Source of the DNA: Vampirovibrio chlorellavorus | Lineage (GTDB): Bacteria > Cyanobacteriota > Vampirovibrionia > Vampirovibrionales > Vampirovibrionaceae | Direction: 5' to 3' | Assembly (NCBI RefSeq): GCF_003149375.1 | Contig: NZ_QFWH01000006.1 | Span: 124,001 to 188,000 of the forward strand | DNA: 64,000 nt | Shown: positions 1-9,310 of the stretch, in pieces | Layout of the letters: every line of letters begins with the position of its first letter | Numbering within the stretch: position 1 is the first letter of the stretch | The notes under the pieces: model-generated | The model's input: only the letters and a program-made list of their open reading frames with translations | The model's database searches: none | What the model was told of the DNA's origin: nothing | Program-made: the position numbers and the translations under genes

Positions 1-448
1 CCTGATCTCGCCGGTATTGAACGGCCAAGGGCAGGCTATCGGGCTCCAGATAAACAATGGGGGCAATGCCGGTGGCCTTGTGAAATTGGGCCATGAGGGC
101 CGCGTTTTTCTGATTGTCCGCCCAGTAGTCCTCATAGCTGTCGAAGCCCCCTTCGGAGGCCTGCCCCAGATCCCGCAATGGGATGGCGTAAATGACCAGC
201 TCCGGGATTTGTCGGGCTTTGGCTGCCGCTTGCAACGTTTTTTGCAGCAGGGGCAGGTTGGTGCCTACGGCATCGTAGCGATCCAGCCAGATGGCGTGGG
301 CCCGCCCAAAGCGTTTATAGCTATTGCTCCAGTGGGGAACCAGTTGACCGTTGGGCCGCGGCCATTCCGACCAGGTCCAGCCCAGTACCAGAAAAAGAAA
401 GGCCCCACTCAGAATGAACAGTACTGGCTTCATGGCCCGAACGCTCAT
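1..448 (-). CDS. Glycoside hydrolase family 6 (cellulase-type), partial at the window edge
   Basis: The reading frame starts with ATG at 448 and runs off the window, leaving 149 N-terminal residues. Residues 7-24 form a hydrophobic signal peptide or anchor. Family GH6 (endoglucanases and cellobiohydrolases acting on beta-1,4-glucan) is suggested by VIYAIPLRD at 85-93, which resembles the GH6 signature YxxPxRD, and by IVYLEPDSLP at 131-140, which resembles the EPD(A/S)L motif. The usual Cys after the RD is Leu here. The ATG overlaps the stop of the upstream DUF212 gene in an ATGA, so the two are probably translationally coupled. The protein is probably exported and acts on polysaccharide outside the cell. 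The family call rests on two motifs only; the catalytic half is not visible. Confidence 0.78.
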   Translation of the reverse strand, partial: MSVRAMKPVLFILSGAFLFLVLGWTWSEWPRPNGQLVPHWSNSYKRFGRAHAIWLDRYDAVGTNLPLLQKTLQAAAKARQIPELVIYAIPLRDLGQASEGGFDSYEDYWADNQKNAALMAQFHKATGIAPIVYLEPDSLPLAVQYRRDQ

Positions 449-903
449 GGCCCGCCCAGCTGCATGCGGTAAACATAGGCCACCAAAACCCCATACAGGG
501 CCCCGGCGATGACTTCCACCGGGGTGTGACCCAGCAATTCCCGCAGCCGATCCGGCACCTGATCGGGGCGATGTACATATAGATCTTCGGTAATGCGGTT
601 GAGGATACCGGCCATTTTTCCGGCGGCCCGGCGCAATCCGGCGGCATCGTACATCACAATGGCGGCCAGGGTAAAGGCCACCGCGAAAGTGGTCGAACGA
701 TACCCGTCAATCAGGCCCACGCTGGTGGCCACGCTGGCCACCAGGGCGCTGTGGGAGCTGGGCATGCCGCCGGTGTGAACCAGCAAGCGAAAATCCACCG
801 GTTTGCGACACACAAAGTTGATCAGGCATTTGAGCAGTTGGGCGCTAATGGCTGCGGTGAGGCCCACCAAAATCACTTCCAGACTGGTACCGCCCATGCT
901 CAT
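445..903 (-). CDS. Divergent PAP2 / DUF212 (YuiD-like) membrane protein
   Basis: A 152-residue integral membrane protein of the DUF212 family, which is distantly related to PAP2 acid phosphatases. Visible family marks are TGGMPSSHSA near residues 44-53, followed by a hydrophobic stretch, then YDAAGLRRAAG and near the C-terminus LGHTPVEV with a last membrane helix. The physiological substrate of this family is not established. I chose ATG 903 because GGAAG lies a few bases upstream and because YuiD homologues begin just there; a GTG at 924 would add seven residues. The 3' end overlaps the GH6 start by four bases. Confidence 0.85.
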   Translation of the reverse strand: MSMGGTSLEVILVGLTAAISAQLLKCLINFVCRKPVDFRLLVHTGGMPSSHSALVASVATSVGLIDGYRSTTFAVAFTLAAIVMYDAAGLRRAAGKMAGILNRITEDLYVHRPDQVPDRLRELLGHTPVEVIAGALYGVLVAYVYRMQLGGP

Positions 904-1044
904 GACTGACTTCCAATACGACACTGCATCATCAAATTACTTTTGTGGAACCTCTTTGTGACCAACGGCGTGGTGTTCTGAATCCTGGATAGTTAAGCTG
1001 GAGACTATAGCTGGAGATTTTACTTGAGATTTTAAATTAGCCAA

Positions 1045-2007
1045 TTAGTGCAGCCGGTCGGCAATGAATGCCACCAGCGTTTTAAGATTGGTACTATCAT
1101 ACCCCGGCGGCATGCCTGCTGTCTCCTCCAGCAAGGTCAGGGCGTCCTGAGTGAGTTGGGCTGCCTGCTGACGAGAGGCCTCTATCCCGAAAAAGGCCGG
1201 GTACGTGGCTTTTTGTTGCAGCTGATCCTTTCCCGCCGTCTTGCCCAGGGTTTCGGAACTGGAAGCAATGTCCAGCAGATCGTCCACAATCTGGAAGGCC
1301 AGACCCAGTTTTTCACCCAATTGGGTAAAGCGCGCTACCACGGTGTCGTCGGCCCCGGCCAGTCTGGCTCCGGCCCGCAGACTGAAGCGGAACAGGGCCC
1401 CGGTCTTGAAGGTGTGAATGTACTCCAGAATTTCGGGGGTGAAGGGTTGGCCCTCGTACAGAATATCCACGAATTGCCCGTTGACCAGTCCCTGAACGCT
1501 GGTTACGTCGGAAAAATCGCCGATGACAGACAGGAGTTGCCGGGGTGTGGCTTTTTCATTCAGCCGCGTTTCCTTGGCAATCAGGCCAAAGGCAAGGGCA
1601 ATCAGGGCATCCCCGGCCAGCACGGCGGTGGATTCCCCAAAGGCTTTATGCACACTGGGTTTCCCCCGGCGCATATCATCATTGTCCATGCAGGGCAAAT
1701 CATCATGGATCAGGCTTTGGGCGTGAACCATCTCAATGGCGCATGCCGTGGGCAGAATACTTTCGACATCTCCGCCACAGGCCTTGCAGGCTTCCAAAGC
1801 CAGCACAGAGCGGATGCGTTTCCCTCCGTCCAAGGTGCCGTAGCGCATGGCGTCCCACAAACCGTTGGCCTGTGAGGAACGGTCGTAAGCCCGCTTATCC
1901 AGGGCCCGTTCAAGCGCCTGATTGATTCGTTCTATGCTGTCGCTGAACAGGCTTTCGTAGCTTTGGTTGGCTGGGGGCGTCATGGGCTGAGACGTTTGTG
2001 TGTTCAT
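1045..2007 (-). CDS. ispA: Polyprenyl (farnesyl/geranylgeranyl) diphosphate synthase
   Basis: A 320-residue trans-prenyltransferase that condenses isopentenyl diphosphate with allylic diphosphates in the cytoplasm. The first aspartate-rich motif DDLPCMDNDD is at 102-111 and the second, DDLLD, at 242-246; GGKRIR at 61-66 binds the diphosphate. Its length and the spacing of the motifs fit the short-chain IspA/GGPP synthase group, but chain length cannot be read with certainty. It is the last gene of a run mqnE-mqnA-rsgA-ispA. That suits a role in supplying prenyl chains for menaquinone and undecaprenyl lipids. Start ATG at 2007. Confidence 0.92.
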   Translation of the reverse strand: MNTQTSQPMTPPANQSYESLFSDSIERINQALERALDKRAYDRSSQANGLWDAMRYGTLDGGKRIRSVLALEACKACGGDVESILPTACAIEMVHAQSLIHDDLPCMDNDDMRRGKPSVHKAFGESTAVLAGDALIALAFGLIAKETRLNEKATPRQLLSVIGDFSDVTSVQGLVNGQFVDILYEGQPFTPEILEYIHTFKTGALFRFSLRAGARLAGADDTVVARFTQLGEKLGLAFQIVDDLLDIASSSETLGKTAGKDQLQQKATYPAFFGIEASRQQAAQLTQDALTLLEETAGMPPGYDSTNLKTLVAFIADRLH

Positions 2008-2054
2008 AGGCTCAACATTATACCGGGGGAGACGGGATTCTGTGAATGCTCATT

Positions 2055-3128
2055 CTATTCGGCGTCCACATCGGGGAATCTTAAATCCTCGGACAGGTCG
2101 CCTTCCAGTTGGCTGACCTGCTGACGCACCACCCGACGGGAAGCGTCCCGGTTTTTTTCCTTCAGGCGCAGAATACGCAGGGCGTCTTTGCCCTTGCGAT
2201 CCAGTTGTTTGTAGCCGAACTCGGCTTTTTGGCTGGTGCTATTCACCGCTTCCTTGTGCTGGCGGGCTTCGGCCAGCATGTTCAGGTAGCTCTGATACCG
2301 ACTCTCGGCGATGTCCGCCCGGTGGGCCAGCACGGCGCAGCCTTCCTCATCCACATGCAAGCAGTCGGAGAAGGCACAGGCGCTTTGATAGGGCGCGAAT
2401 TCCCGAAAAGCGTCCCGCAAGCGATCCGGTAGTACGTAATTGAGCTTTAAATTGCTAAAGCCCGGCGTGTCAGCGATTAATGTGTCCGGCTGATCCGCAA
2501 ACAGGGTTAATAACTCCACGTGGCGGGTGGTGTGCTGCCCCCGGGCGATTTTCTCGGAGACTTCTCCCACCCGCAATTGCAGCGCCGGGTTTAAGGCGTT
2601 GAGCAGTGACGATTTTCCGCTACCGCTGGGCCCCGCCAGCACGCTGATTTTACCCTCTGCCAATTTAGAAAGGACCTGCAGGGTTTCTGGCTGTCGCACC
2701 GACGAAAACACCACGGTGTAGCCCAGTTGCTCGCCGTAAAGGGTTTGGATTCGGGACAGATCTGCTTGCGTGGCCGCTAAATCCGTTTTGCTGATGCATA
2801 AAATGGCCTTTAGGCCCGCCAGTTCAATGTGGGTAAGGTAGCGATCCATCTGGTTGGGGTCAAACTCGGGCTCTTTCAGGGAGTAGACCACAAAAACCTG
2901 ATCCACGTTGGCCAGCTTGGGACGGCTAATGGTGTTTTTGCGGGGCAGTACCCGGTGAATGCGGGCCGTTTTGCTTTGGGGCTGTACGCTGTCCAGTTCC
3001 ACAAAGTCGCCCACCAGCGGCTCGGTGCCCTCTTTCTTGATCAAGCCGCGCAAGGCACACTCATACTGCACCCCGTCCGCTTCCACGTAGTAGAAGTTGG
3101 AGTGGTACTTGCGCAAACGCCCGGTCAT
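2055..3128 (-). CDS. rsgA: Ribosome small subunit-dependent GTPase RsgA
   Basis: A 357-residue circularly permuted GTPase that acts in late maturation of the 30S ribosomal subunit. An N-terminal OB-fold (about 1-70) is followed by G4 SKTD (113-116), G1 GPSGSGKS (166-173) and G3 DTPG (220-223), the permuted order typical of RsgA. A C-terminal zinc site is formed by Cys251, Cys256, His258 and Cys264. The open frame extends much further upstream, but that part reads through mqnA in another frame and has no homology, so I start at ATG 3128. This lies ten bases after the mqnA stop, consistent with an operon. Confidence 0.93.
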   Translation of the reverse strand: MTGRLRKYHSNFYYVEADGVQYECALRGLIKKEGTEPLVGDFVELDSVQPQSKTARIHRVLPRKNTISRPKLANVDQVFVVYSLKEPEFDPNQMDRYLTHIELAGLKAILCISKTDLAATQADLSRIQTLYGEQLGYTVVFSSVRQPETLQVLSKLAEGKISVLAGPSGSGKSSLLNALNPALQLRVGEVSEKIARGQHTTRHVELLTLFADQPDTLIADTPGFSNLKLNYVLPDRLRDAFREFAPYQSACAFSDCLHVDEEGCAVLAHRADIAESRYQSYLNMLAEARQHKEAVNSTSQKAEFGYKQLDRKGKDALRILRLKEKNRDASRRVVRQQVSQLEGDLSEDLRFPDVDAE

Positions 3129-3138
3129 CTTGTCACGC

Positions 3139-4008
3139 TCAGCGCTCAATGGGCCTGACCTCCTGTGCGTCCAGCTGCTGCAAAATGCGGGAGAACGCCT
3201 GCAGGCTCTCTTCATGTGAATCATTGAGCCCATAGGTGAGGCAGTGCCGGTAATAGCGTTCCAAGGCAGCTCGGGGGAGCTGGCTGCGGCTTTGGGCCAA
3301 GGCGATTCCGCTTTCAAACAAGTCCTCGACCATGAAAAACTGCTCTCGGGCGCTGCGCAAGGCCTGGTTGATCCCGGCGAGGCGTTCTGCGTTCTGTTCG
3401 GCCCAGGCACGACGGGCCACCCACACGGCAAAGACAAAGGGCAGCCCGGTTTGCGCCTGCCACATGGAGGACAAATCGTGGCAGTGCAGGGGCGATTCAC
3501 TCTGGGCCAGTTGCTCCTTCATCATCAGGGCATTGTCCCCAATGATGAGAGCGTTTCCGCCTGCTTGCAGGATGGTTTGATAATCGCTGGCCTCATAAAT
3601 TTTAAACTTGGGGCGTAAATCCTGCCCGGTGGCCTGTTTCAACAAATGGGCCAGCAAGGCCACCGAAGTTTCCGAGTCGTTGGGCACCCAAAGGGCCGGA
3701 ACGTCCAGTAATTCCGGGCCCAGCGGCACTTTGGATAAAAACAGCACGCTTTCCACGGCTCCGGGGGAACTAACGGAGAGATCCGCCAGTAGAACCAGCT
3801 CTTCCGGGTGGCGCAGGTAGCAAGCGCTGGACACCGGAGACACATCCAGCTCCCCAGCCAGAATGCGCTGATTCAGCCGTGCAGGCACGTCGTACATCAG
3901 TTGGACTTCCGGGGCGGGCTGATAGGCGTGATACACAGGGATGGTGTTGACGAAAGCAATCGCCCCGATTCGGATGGATGGGTGTTGGCTATGCGTTGAC
4001 AGAGTCAT
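3139..4008 (-). CDS. mqnA: Chorismate dehydratase (futalosine pathway)
   Basis: A 289-residue MqnA/MqnD-fold protein. MqnA removes water from chorismate to give 3-enolpyruvoyl-benzoate, the first step of the futalosine route to menaquinone. Supporting features are the N-terminal IRIGAIAFVNTIPVYH, the DVSPVSSACYL segment and the NALIIGDNAL segment that build the ligand cleft. It directly follows mqnE, whose last codons overlap its start, so the two steps are co-transcribed. Either ATG 4008 or GTG 4014 could be the start; neither has a clear ribosome-binding site, which suggests translational coupling to mqnE. Confidence 0.92.
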   Translation of the reverse strand: MTLSTHSQHPSIRIGAIAFVNTIPVYHAYQPAPEVQLMYDVPARLNQRILAGELDVSPVSSACYLRHPEELVLLADLSVSSPGAVESVLFLSKVPLGPELLDVPALWVPNDSETSVALLAHLLKQATGQDLRPKFKIYEASDYQTILQAGGNALIIGDNALMMKEQLAQSESPLHCHDLSSMWQAQTGLPFVFAVWVARRAWAEQNAERLAGINQALRSAREQFFMVEDLFESGIALAQSRSQLPRAALERYYRHCLTYGLNDSHEESLQAFSRILQQLDAQEVRPIER

Positions 4009-5134
4009 AGACACGAATGATGTTGTATACGGTGTCTCGTTCCACCGGGATTTTGCCCGCTTTGTGAATCATGTTGATCAACTCGGCCTTGGTCAGGGCC
4101 TGGGAGGTGTCCGTTCCGGCGGCGTGGGCGATTTTCTCCTGCACCACGGTGCCGTCAATGTCATCCACCCCAAAGCTCAGACTGACCTGAGAGAGTTTTT
4201 CCCCGATGTGAATCCAGAAGGATTTGATGTGGGGCACGTTGTCCAGCAAAATGCGGCTGATGGCGAAGTTCTTCAGGTTTTCCACACCGGTCAGGGCGTT
4301 GGAGGCATCCACGGCATTGTTGTCGTAGTAGCAGTTCAGGGGGATGAAGGTCATAAAGCCGCCGGTTTTGTCCTGCTGCTCCCGAATGGCCAGAATGTGA
4401 TCGATGCGCTCCTCGGGCGTTTCGCCCAGACCGGCCAGCAAGGTGGCGTTGCTTTGCATGCCCATTTGATGGGCCAATCCGTGGATGCGCAGCCACTCGG
4501 CAGCCGGAATTTTATCCACACAGACCAGTTGGCGCACCCGCTCGGCAAAGACTTCCGCCCCGCCGCCGGGCAAGGAGCCCAGACCGGCCTCTTTGAGGAT
4601 GGTTAGCACTTCTTCCACCGGAATGCCTTCCAGCTTGGCGATGTAATCCAGTTCCACGGCGGTCAGGCCCTTGATGTGGACGTGTGGGAAGTTTTTCTTG
4701 AGGGCCACAAACAAATCCCGGTAGTAGGCCAGTCCCTGCTGATCGTAAAGGCCGGAGACCACGTGGAACTCGCTTAACTCGTCCTTCATGGGGTACTTGT
4801 TGACCATTTCCACCACGTCATCCACGCTCATGACATAAGCGAAGGGGGACTTGGGGCCTTTTTTAAAGGAACAGAAGCGGCAGTTGGCCTCGCAAATGTT
4901 GGTGGGGTTGATGTGAAAGTTGTGAACCCAGTACACGTGATTCCGCACGGCTTCCGGGGTGCGCACGATGCGGGCCGTGTCCGCCAGAATGCCGATGGAA
5001 AGCAGGTCATAGGACTGATAAATCTCAACCGCCTCTTCGCGGCTGATGCGTTCCCCTTCCACGATCTTTCGGTAAAAGCGGCTCAGGGGGTTGGAAGGAC
5101 GGGTAATATAATCTTCAACCAATGCTGTTGCCAT
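3989..5134 (-). CDS. mqnE: Aminofutalosine synthase (radical SAM)
   Basis: A 381-residue radical SAM enzyme that joins enolpyruvoyl-benzoate to S-adenosylmethionine to make aminofutalosine, the second step of the alternative menaquinone pathway. The [4Fe-4S] motif CxxxCxxC is in ICEANCRFCSF near residues 70-80. SLPGGGAEVF and the late FGVDDIDGTV segment favour MqnE over the related MqnC. I start at ATG 5134, where AAAGGAA is well spaced; an upstream extension of 26 residues looks non-coding. First gene of the mqnE-mqnA-rsgA-ispA run. Confidence 0.92.
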   Translation of the reverse strand: MATALVEDYITRPSNPLSRFYRKIVEGERISREEAVEIYQSYDLLSIGILADTARIVRTPEAVRNHVYWVHNFHINPTNICEANCRFCSFKKGPKSPFAYVMSVDDVVEMVNKYPMKDELSEFHVVSGLYDQQGLAYYRDLFVALKKNFPHVHIKGLTAVELDYIAKLEGIPVEEVLTILKEAGLGSLPGGGAEVFAERVRQLVCVDKIPAAEWLRIHGLAHQMGMQSNATLLAGLGETPEERIDHILAIREQQDKTGGFMTFIPLNCYYDNNAVDASNALTGVENLKNFAISRILLDNVPHIKSFWIHIGEKLSQVSLSFGVDDIDGTVVQEKIAHAAGTDTSQALTKAELINMIHKAGKIPVERDTVYNIIRVYDSVNA

Positions 5135-5240
5135 GGAAAATTCCTTTACTGTGCGGTGAGAGAAGGGGCCTAGGCCTGACCTTATCTTCCAATAAATCCG
5201 GAATTCTCGCAAGGTGAGGGAGAGGCCTTGTGGGGCGCTT

Positions 5241-6206
5241 TTAAACGGGCGCGGCCTCCATGGTCAGGGCTTGCTGGCGGTACTCATCAAACAGGGCCGA
5301 AGAGAGATAGCGCTCCCCAAAGCTGGGAATGACCACCACGATTAACTTGCCCTCGTTTTCCGGACGCTTGGCGATTTCCACGGCGGCAAACACAGCGGCC
5401 CCCGCCGAGATGCCGGTGAGCAGTCCTTCTTCCTGGGCCAGGCGGCGGGCCATTTCCATGGATTGTTCGCTGCTGACCTGAAAAATTTCATCCAGCAAAT
5501 CGGTTTGCAGAATGGAGGGCACAAAACCGGCCCCGATGCCCTGGATTTTGTGCGGGCCGGGCTGTCCACCCGAGAGGACCGGGCTTTCGGTGGGCTCCAC
5601 GGCCACCATTTTAAGGGTCGGTTTGTGTTGCTTGAGGTAGCTGCCGCACCCGGTGATGGTGCCCCCGGTGCCCACACCAGCCACCAGAATATCAATCTGT
5701 CCATCGGTGTCGTCCCACAGTTCCGGGCCGGTGCTTTCGAAATGCACCTGTGGGTTGTCCGGGTTATCGAATTGCTGCAACATGACGGCGTGGGGCGTTT
5801 TTTCCAACAGCTCGTTGGCCTTGGCGATGGCCCCCTTCATCCCTTGGGCGCCCGGGGTTAGCACCACTTCCGCCCCAAAGGCTTTCAGCAGTACCCGCCG
5901 TTCCAGACTCATGGTGTCCGGCATGGTTAAAATCAGTTTGTAGCCTTTTACGGCGGCCACAAAGGCCAAAGCAATACCGGTATTGCCGCTGGTGGGTTCA
6001 ATGAGGACGGTTTGGCCGGGTGTAATGTCCCCGCGCTGCTCGGCCCCTTCAATCATGCTTTTGCCAATGCGATCTTTCACACTACTGCAAGGTTCCATGC
6101 TTTCCAGCTTGCAGACCACCCGGCCCAGACATCCCTTGGTCACCCGGTTCAGTTGAACCAGCGGGGTTTTTCCAATCAGCTCGGTAACGTCCTTGGCGAT
6201 TTTCAT
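5241..6206 (-). CDS. cysK: Cysteine synthase (O-acetylserine sulfhydrylase)
   Basis: A 321-residue PLP enzyme of the cysteine synthase family that makes cysteine from O-acetylserine and sulfide. The PLP lysine is K44 in SSVKDR, the substrate loop is TSGNTG at 72-77, and the phosphate-binding loop is GVGTGGT at 177-183. Start ATG 6206 has a strong AAGGAG five to six bases upstream. A good vegetative promoter lies at 6250-6278. The partner gene cysE (serine acetyltransferase) is in the window at 37825-38442 but is not linked. Confidence 0.94.
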   Translation of the reverse strand: MKIAKDVTELIGKTPLVQLNRVTKGCLGRVVCKLESMEPCSSVKDRIGKSMIEGAEQRGDITPGQTVLIEPTSGNTGIALAFVAAVKGYKLILTMPDTMSLERRVLLKAFGAEVVLTPGAQGMKGAIAKANELLEKTPHAVMLQQFDNPDNPQVHFESTGPELWDDTDGQIDILVAGVGTGGTITGCGSYLKQHKPTLKMVAVEPTESPVLSGGQPGPHKIQGIGAGFVPSILQTDLLDEIFQVSSEQSMEMARRLAQEEGLLTGISAGAAVFAAVEIAKRPENEGKLIVVVIPSFGERYLSSALFDEYRQQALTMEAAPV

Positions 6207-6249
6207 AGGGACTCCTTGTCCGCAAGCGCGCTCAATAAATGACTTTATA

Positions 6250-6278
6250 GTTATAAACTTGCGGCAAGCCGGGGTCAA
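6250..6278 (-). promoter_or_regulatory. Sigma-70-type promoter for cysK
   Basis: Reading the minus strand, TTGACC (6278-6273) is followed by a 17-base spacer and TATAAC (6255-6250). Both hexamers match the consensus at five of six positions. The cysK start is 44 bases downstream of the -10 box. Confidence 0.7.
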
Positions 6279-6482
6279 TGGTTGGTTAAGCCGGATTACG
6301 GGTAAATTTCACCAACCGGATTAAGCCAGCAATCGGATGCGGATAATGATGAGAAGTGTGTATGATGCCAACAGTCTGCGATCTGGACTGAGCCTGAGTC
6401 GCCCGGTTTCGACGCTGGCCGACGTTCACGAACGCGCCTGGTTGACAGGATTGGCTTTTATTACGATGGAGGGCCTGACACG

Positions 6483-7838
6483 GTGAGTATGGAAATGGCA
6501 AACGCGCCCAACCTGACGGAGTCCTCCGGTTTTTACGCACTGCCGGATCGGGAGCGGATTGAGGATACCGGGCTGATTTTGGTACAGACCAACCCCGATA
6601 ACCAGAATATGGTTGATCTCTACGAGCGGGAGTTGGGCAGTTTGATTATTGACTCCCTGCGGACGCTGGTGAAGGGGCTGGGCAACGTGCGGGTGGCCCA
6701 TGTCAACGCCACGGCTTATGGAGGTGGGGTGGCGGAGCTGTTGCATCGCCAGATTCCGCTGATGAACCAGTTGGGGGAGGATGTGGGTTTTCATACCGAC
6801 TGGTTTATTCTCAACGTGGAAAATCCGGCCTTTTACGATATGACCAAGAAATGTCACAATACCCTGCAAGGGGATACCGGGCGGCTCCATCAGGCCGAAA
6901 AAGAGCAGTATTACCGCACCCTGCTCTCCAACTACAGCCGGGGAAAATTGAACGAGTACGATGTGGTGATTATCCACGATCCCCAACCCGCCGGGCTGAT
7001 TGAACTGTACGCCAACCGCACCAACCAGTGGGTGTGGCGCTGCCACATCGACACCACGGCTCCCAACCCGGAGGTGTGGGATTTTATCGGCAAGTTCGCC
7101 AAGCAGCACGACGTGGCCGTGTGGACCCGGGAGTCCTTTGTGCATGACCGCACAGACTTCCGGGAGGTTCGGATTATGCCACCCTCTATTGACCCCATCA
7201 GTCCTAAAAACAGTGGTCTGGAGCAGGATGTCATCGACGGGATGCTGGTGAAATACGGCATTGATCCCCGTCGTCCCCTGATGGTGCAGGTGTCCCGGTT
7301 TGACCCCTGGAAGCAGCCGTTGGAGGTCATTCAGGTTTACAAGGATCTCAAGGCTGAATTCCCGGATTTACAGCTCCTTTTGGCCGGATCGATGGCCACC
7401 GATGACCCGGAGGGCATGCTATTCTGGGAGCGTTCTCTGCGTAAGGCCGGGGAAGACCCTGATATTCACATTCTGAACAACTACCACGGGGTTGGGAATC
7501 TGGAGATTAACGCCTTTCAACGGGCCGCCAGTGTGGTGCTTCAGTATTCCAGCAAGGAGGGGTTCGGTTTGACCGTCTCGGAAGCCATGTGGAAGTTCCA
7601 GCCGGTTATTGGGGGCCGGGTGGGCGGCATTCAGGATCAGATTGTGGATCAGGAAAGCGGATTTCTGGTGCAGACCCTGGATGAGGTGAAGCAGGCCATC
7701 CGTGGGTTACTGAATGACCCGGACAAACGGCGGGAACTGGGAGAGAATGCTCATCATCGCGTGGCCGAGCATTTCCTGATCACTCGGGAAGTGGCGGATT
7801 ACCTGCGGCTGATTCGGGATCTGCGTTCCCCGGGCTGA
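6483..7838 (+). CDS. treT: TreT-like trehalose glycosyltransferring synthase (GT4)
   Basis: A 451-residue GT4 glycosyltransferase. VNATAYGGGVAELLHRQIP near residue 75 is characteristic of the TreT/trehalose phosphorylase group, and the C-terminal KEGFGLTVSEAMW motif binds the sugar nucleotide. TreT joins a nucleotide-activated glucose to glucose to form trehalose, and the reaction can be reversible. I use GTG 6483 because GGAGGG lies nine bases upstream; ATG 6489 would be too distant. The window also holds a complete TreY-TreZ route at 40.7-47.9 kb, so this cell seems able to make or break trehalose in two ways. A retaining GT4 trehalose phosphorylase is the main alternative. Confidence 0.85.
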   Translation: MSMEMANAPNLTESSGFYALPDRERIEDTGLILVQTNPDNQNMVDLYERELGSLIIDSLRTLVKGLGNVRVAHVNATAYGGGVAELLHRQIPLMNQLGEDVGFHTDWFILNVENPAFYDMTKKCHNTLQGDTGRLHQAEKEQYYRTLLSNYSRGKLNEYDVVIIHDPQPAGLIELYANRTNQWVWRCHIDTTAPNPEVWDFIGKFAKQHDVAVWTRESFVHDRTDFREVRIMPPSIDPISPKNSGLEQDVIDGMLVKYGIDPRRPLMVQVSRFDPWKQPLEVIQVYKDLKAEFPDLQLLLAGSMATDDPEGMLFWERSLRKAGEDPDIHILNNYHGVGNLEINAFQRAASVVLQYSSKEGFGLTVSEAMWKFQPVIGGRVGGIQDQIVDQESGFLVQTLDEVKQAIRGLLNDPDKRRELGENAHHRVAEHFLITREVADYLRLIRDLRSPG

Positions 7839-8047
7839 TGTTGTGAGGACTTTCGCTCCTTGAACACGTGAGCTTCAGGCCTGAGGGGATTCACGCTGCT
7901 TGCGGGCTGAACGCTTTGGGAACGCCTTTGGGGCTTTGGTTAACATGTGTAACTAATTGGGCAAGAACCTGTGATTTTCCACTTTTGTTCAAACAGCTTT
8001 AGTATGATATCGTGCAGTACTGAATCCCCTTTTGTAGGTCATTTTGA

Positions 8048-9175
8048 ATGAGCACAACGCACACTGAGATTCCCCCGGTTTCTTCCCTTGGCGTTACCCC
8101 GTCTCTCAAAGAGACTGTTGAACATCCAGCCTTCAGTCAGGGTACCCTGTTTTGCGATAACATGGCCCCCCTGCCCCTACAGGCATTTCAGGTCGCCGAT
8201 CGCCTCCTGGTCGATATGATGGCTGCCCTGAGCAGCGAGTCCGTGGAGGCATTCAACGACAGCAAGCGTCAGCTGATGGCCCTTTTAAAGAAGCACGGAA
8301 TGCCCATTACCCAGTGGAATCCATTGCGTCTGGAATTTACCCATGCCCATTCCCTGCAAGGGAAGCAATTGCCCAACATCAACCTGGCCATGGTGCGCTT
8401 ACATTCCACGGAAGGCCCCCTGTCTCTGGCGGGTGCCTGCCTGCAAGGCGCCTCCCTGCTTTGCGCCAATCTGGAGCATGTGAACTTATCGGAGGCCGAG
8501 CTGAGCAGCGCCGATCTGCGGTTCGCTAACCTGAGCGAAGCCAATCTGGACAAAGCCACTCTTATTGAGGCCAATTTAAGTTACGCGAACCTGCGGGGTG
8601 CGCGTTTATCGGAAGCCAACCTGTACCGGGCCCGCCTGAACGGGGCCGTTGCCAAGGAAGCGCTCTTTCAATCCGCCAACTTGCGGAAGGCCGATTTGCG
8701 CAACGCCGATTGCTATCAGGCCGACTTTCGGGAAACTCGCCTTCAAAACGCTGATTTGCGTGAGGCCAACCTGTTTATGGCCAATCTGGAGTCGGCCCGC
8801 TTGCGTCACTCGGACTTGCGCTATGCCAATCTGGGTTTCTCCCGCCTGTCGGATGCCCGGTTGCAACACGCCCGCCTGTGCGATGCCAATATGAGCAGCG
8901 CGGATTTAAGCCGCGCGGACTTGAGCAACTGTCGGTTGAATGGGGTTGACCTGAGCCGGGCCCTGGTGCAGGATACCAACCTGGCTGCCACCCAGCTGGC
9001 CGAAAGTGATTTAGCCCAGTGTCGGGCCCTGGAAAGTGCCAATTTTCAGAATGCGGTTTTTGATGTGTCCACCCATTTCCCGGATAATTTTGAACCCAAA
9101 AACCACGGCCTGAACCATTTGCAATTTTTAGCATTCCGTCGCTTAAGCCGCCTGATATCCGCCATTTTGAAGTAG
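8048..9175 (+). CDS. Pentapeptide-repeat protein (375 aa)
   Basis: The first 110 residues or so are non-repetitive. From about residue 125 to 340 the chain is made almost entirely of A(N/D)Lxx units (for example LSEANLDKATLIEANLSYANL), which fold as a right-handed quadrilateral beta-helix. More than thirty units can be counted by eye. There is no signal peptide. The C-terminus has no repeats and ends in a short basic helix. Functions of this family are varied and none can be assigned here. Pentapeptide proteins are abundant in Cyanobacteriota. The gene is monocistronic, with about 210 bases free upstream and 135 downstream. Confidence 0.9.
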   Translation: MSTTHTEIPPVSSLGVTPSLKETVEHPAFSQGTLFCDNMAPLPLQAFQVADRLLVDMMAALSSESVEAFNDSKRQLMALLKKHGMPITQWNPLRLEFTHAHSLQGKQLPNINLAMVRLHSTEGPLSLAGACLQGASLLCANLEHVNLSEAELSSADLRFANLSEANLDKATLIEANLSYANLRGARLSEANLYRARLNGAVAKEALFQSANLRKADLRNADCYQADFRETRLQNADLREANLFMANLESARLRHSDLRYANLGFSRLSDARLQHARLCDANMSSADLSRADLSNCRLNGVDLSRALVQDTNLAATQLAESDLAQCRALESANFQNAVFDVSTHFPDNFEPKNHGLNHLQFLAFRRLSRLISAILK

Positions 9176-9250
9176 ATCGCCTTCTGGCATCTGGCGGGAG
9201 AATGGCCCACGGCCTTTTGATGAAGGCGTATTAAGGTTTGTAACAAAGCC

Positions 9251-9277
9251 TTCAGTTTGAACTACCGCTTCCGATAC
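9251..9277 (+). promoter_or_regulatory. Sigma-28-like promoter, pilin gene 1
   Basis: TTCAGTTT (9251-9258), 11-base spacer, TCCGATAC (9270-9277). This resembles the flagellar sigma factor consensus (TAAAGTTT, N11, GCCGATAA). The ATG of the gene lies 33 bases after the -10 element, nearly the same distance as in four sister genes. Confidence 0.6.
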
Positions 9278-9310
9278 TTTCTGCACAGAGCAAGGCAAGA
9301 GCGCTGCTGG

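Noticed and set aside
17-472. Plus-strand open frame of 151 codons
   Set aside because: It is antisense to the GH6 gene, whose minus-strand frame contains recognisable family motifs.
3129-3500. N-terminal extension of rsgA
   Set aside because: The 124 extra residues are mqnA read in another frame; they are Pro/Cys-rich and show no similarity to RsgA.
6442-6470. TTGACA as -35 box for treT
   Set aside because: No -10 element lies at a suitable distance, and the ribosome-binding site would fall in the -10 region.
8423-9060. DNA-level repeat or CRISPR-like periodicity
   Set aside because: The periodicity of 15 bases comes from pentapeptide codons; units are degenerate and there are no spacers.
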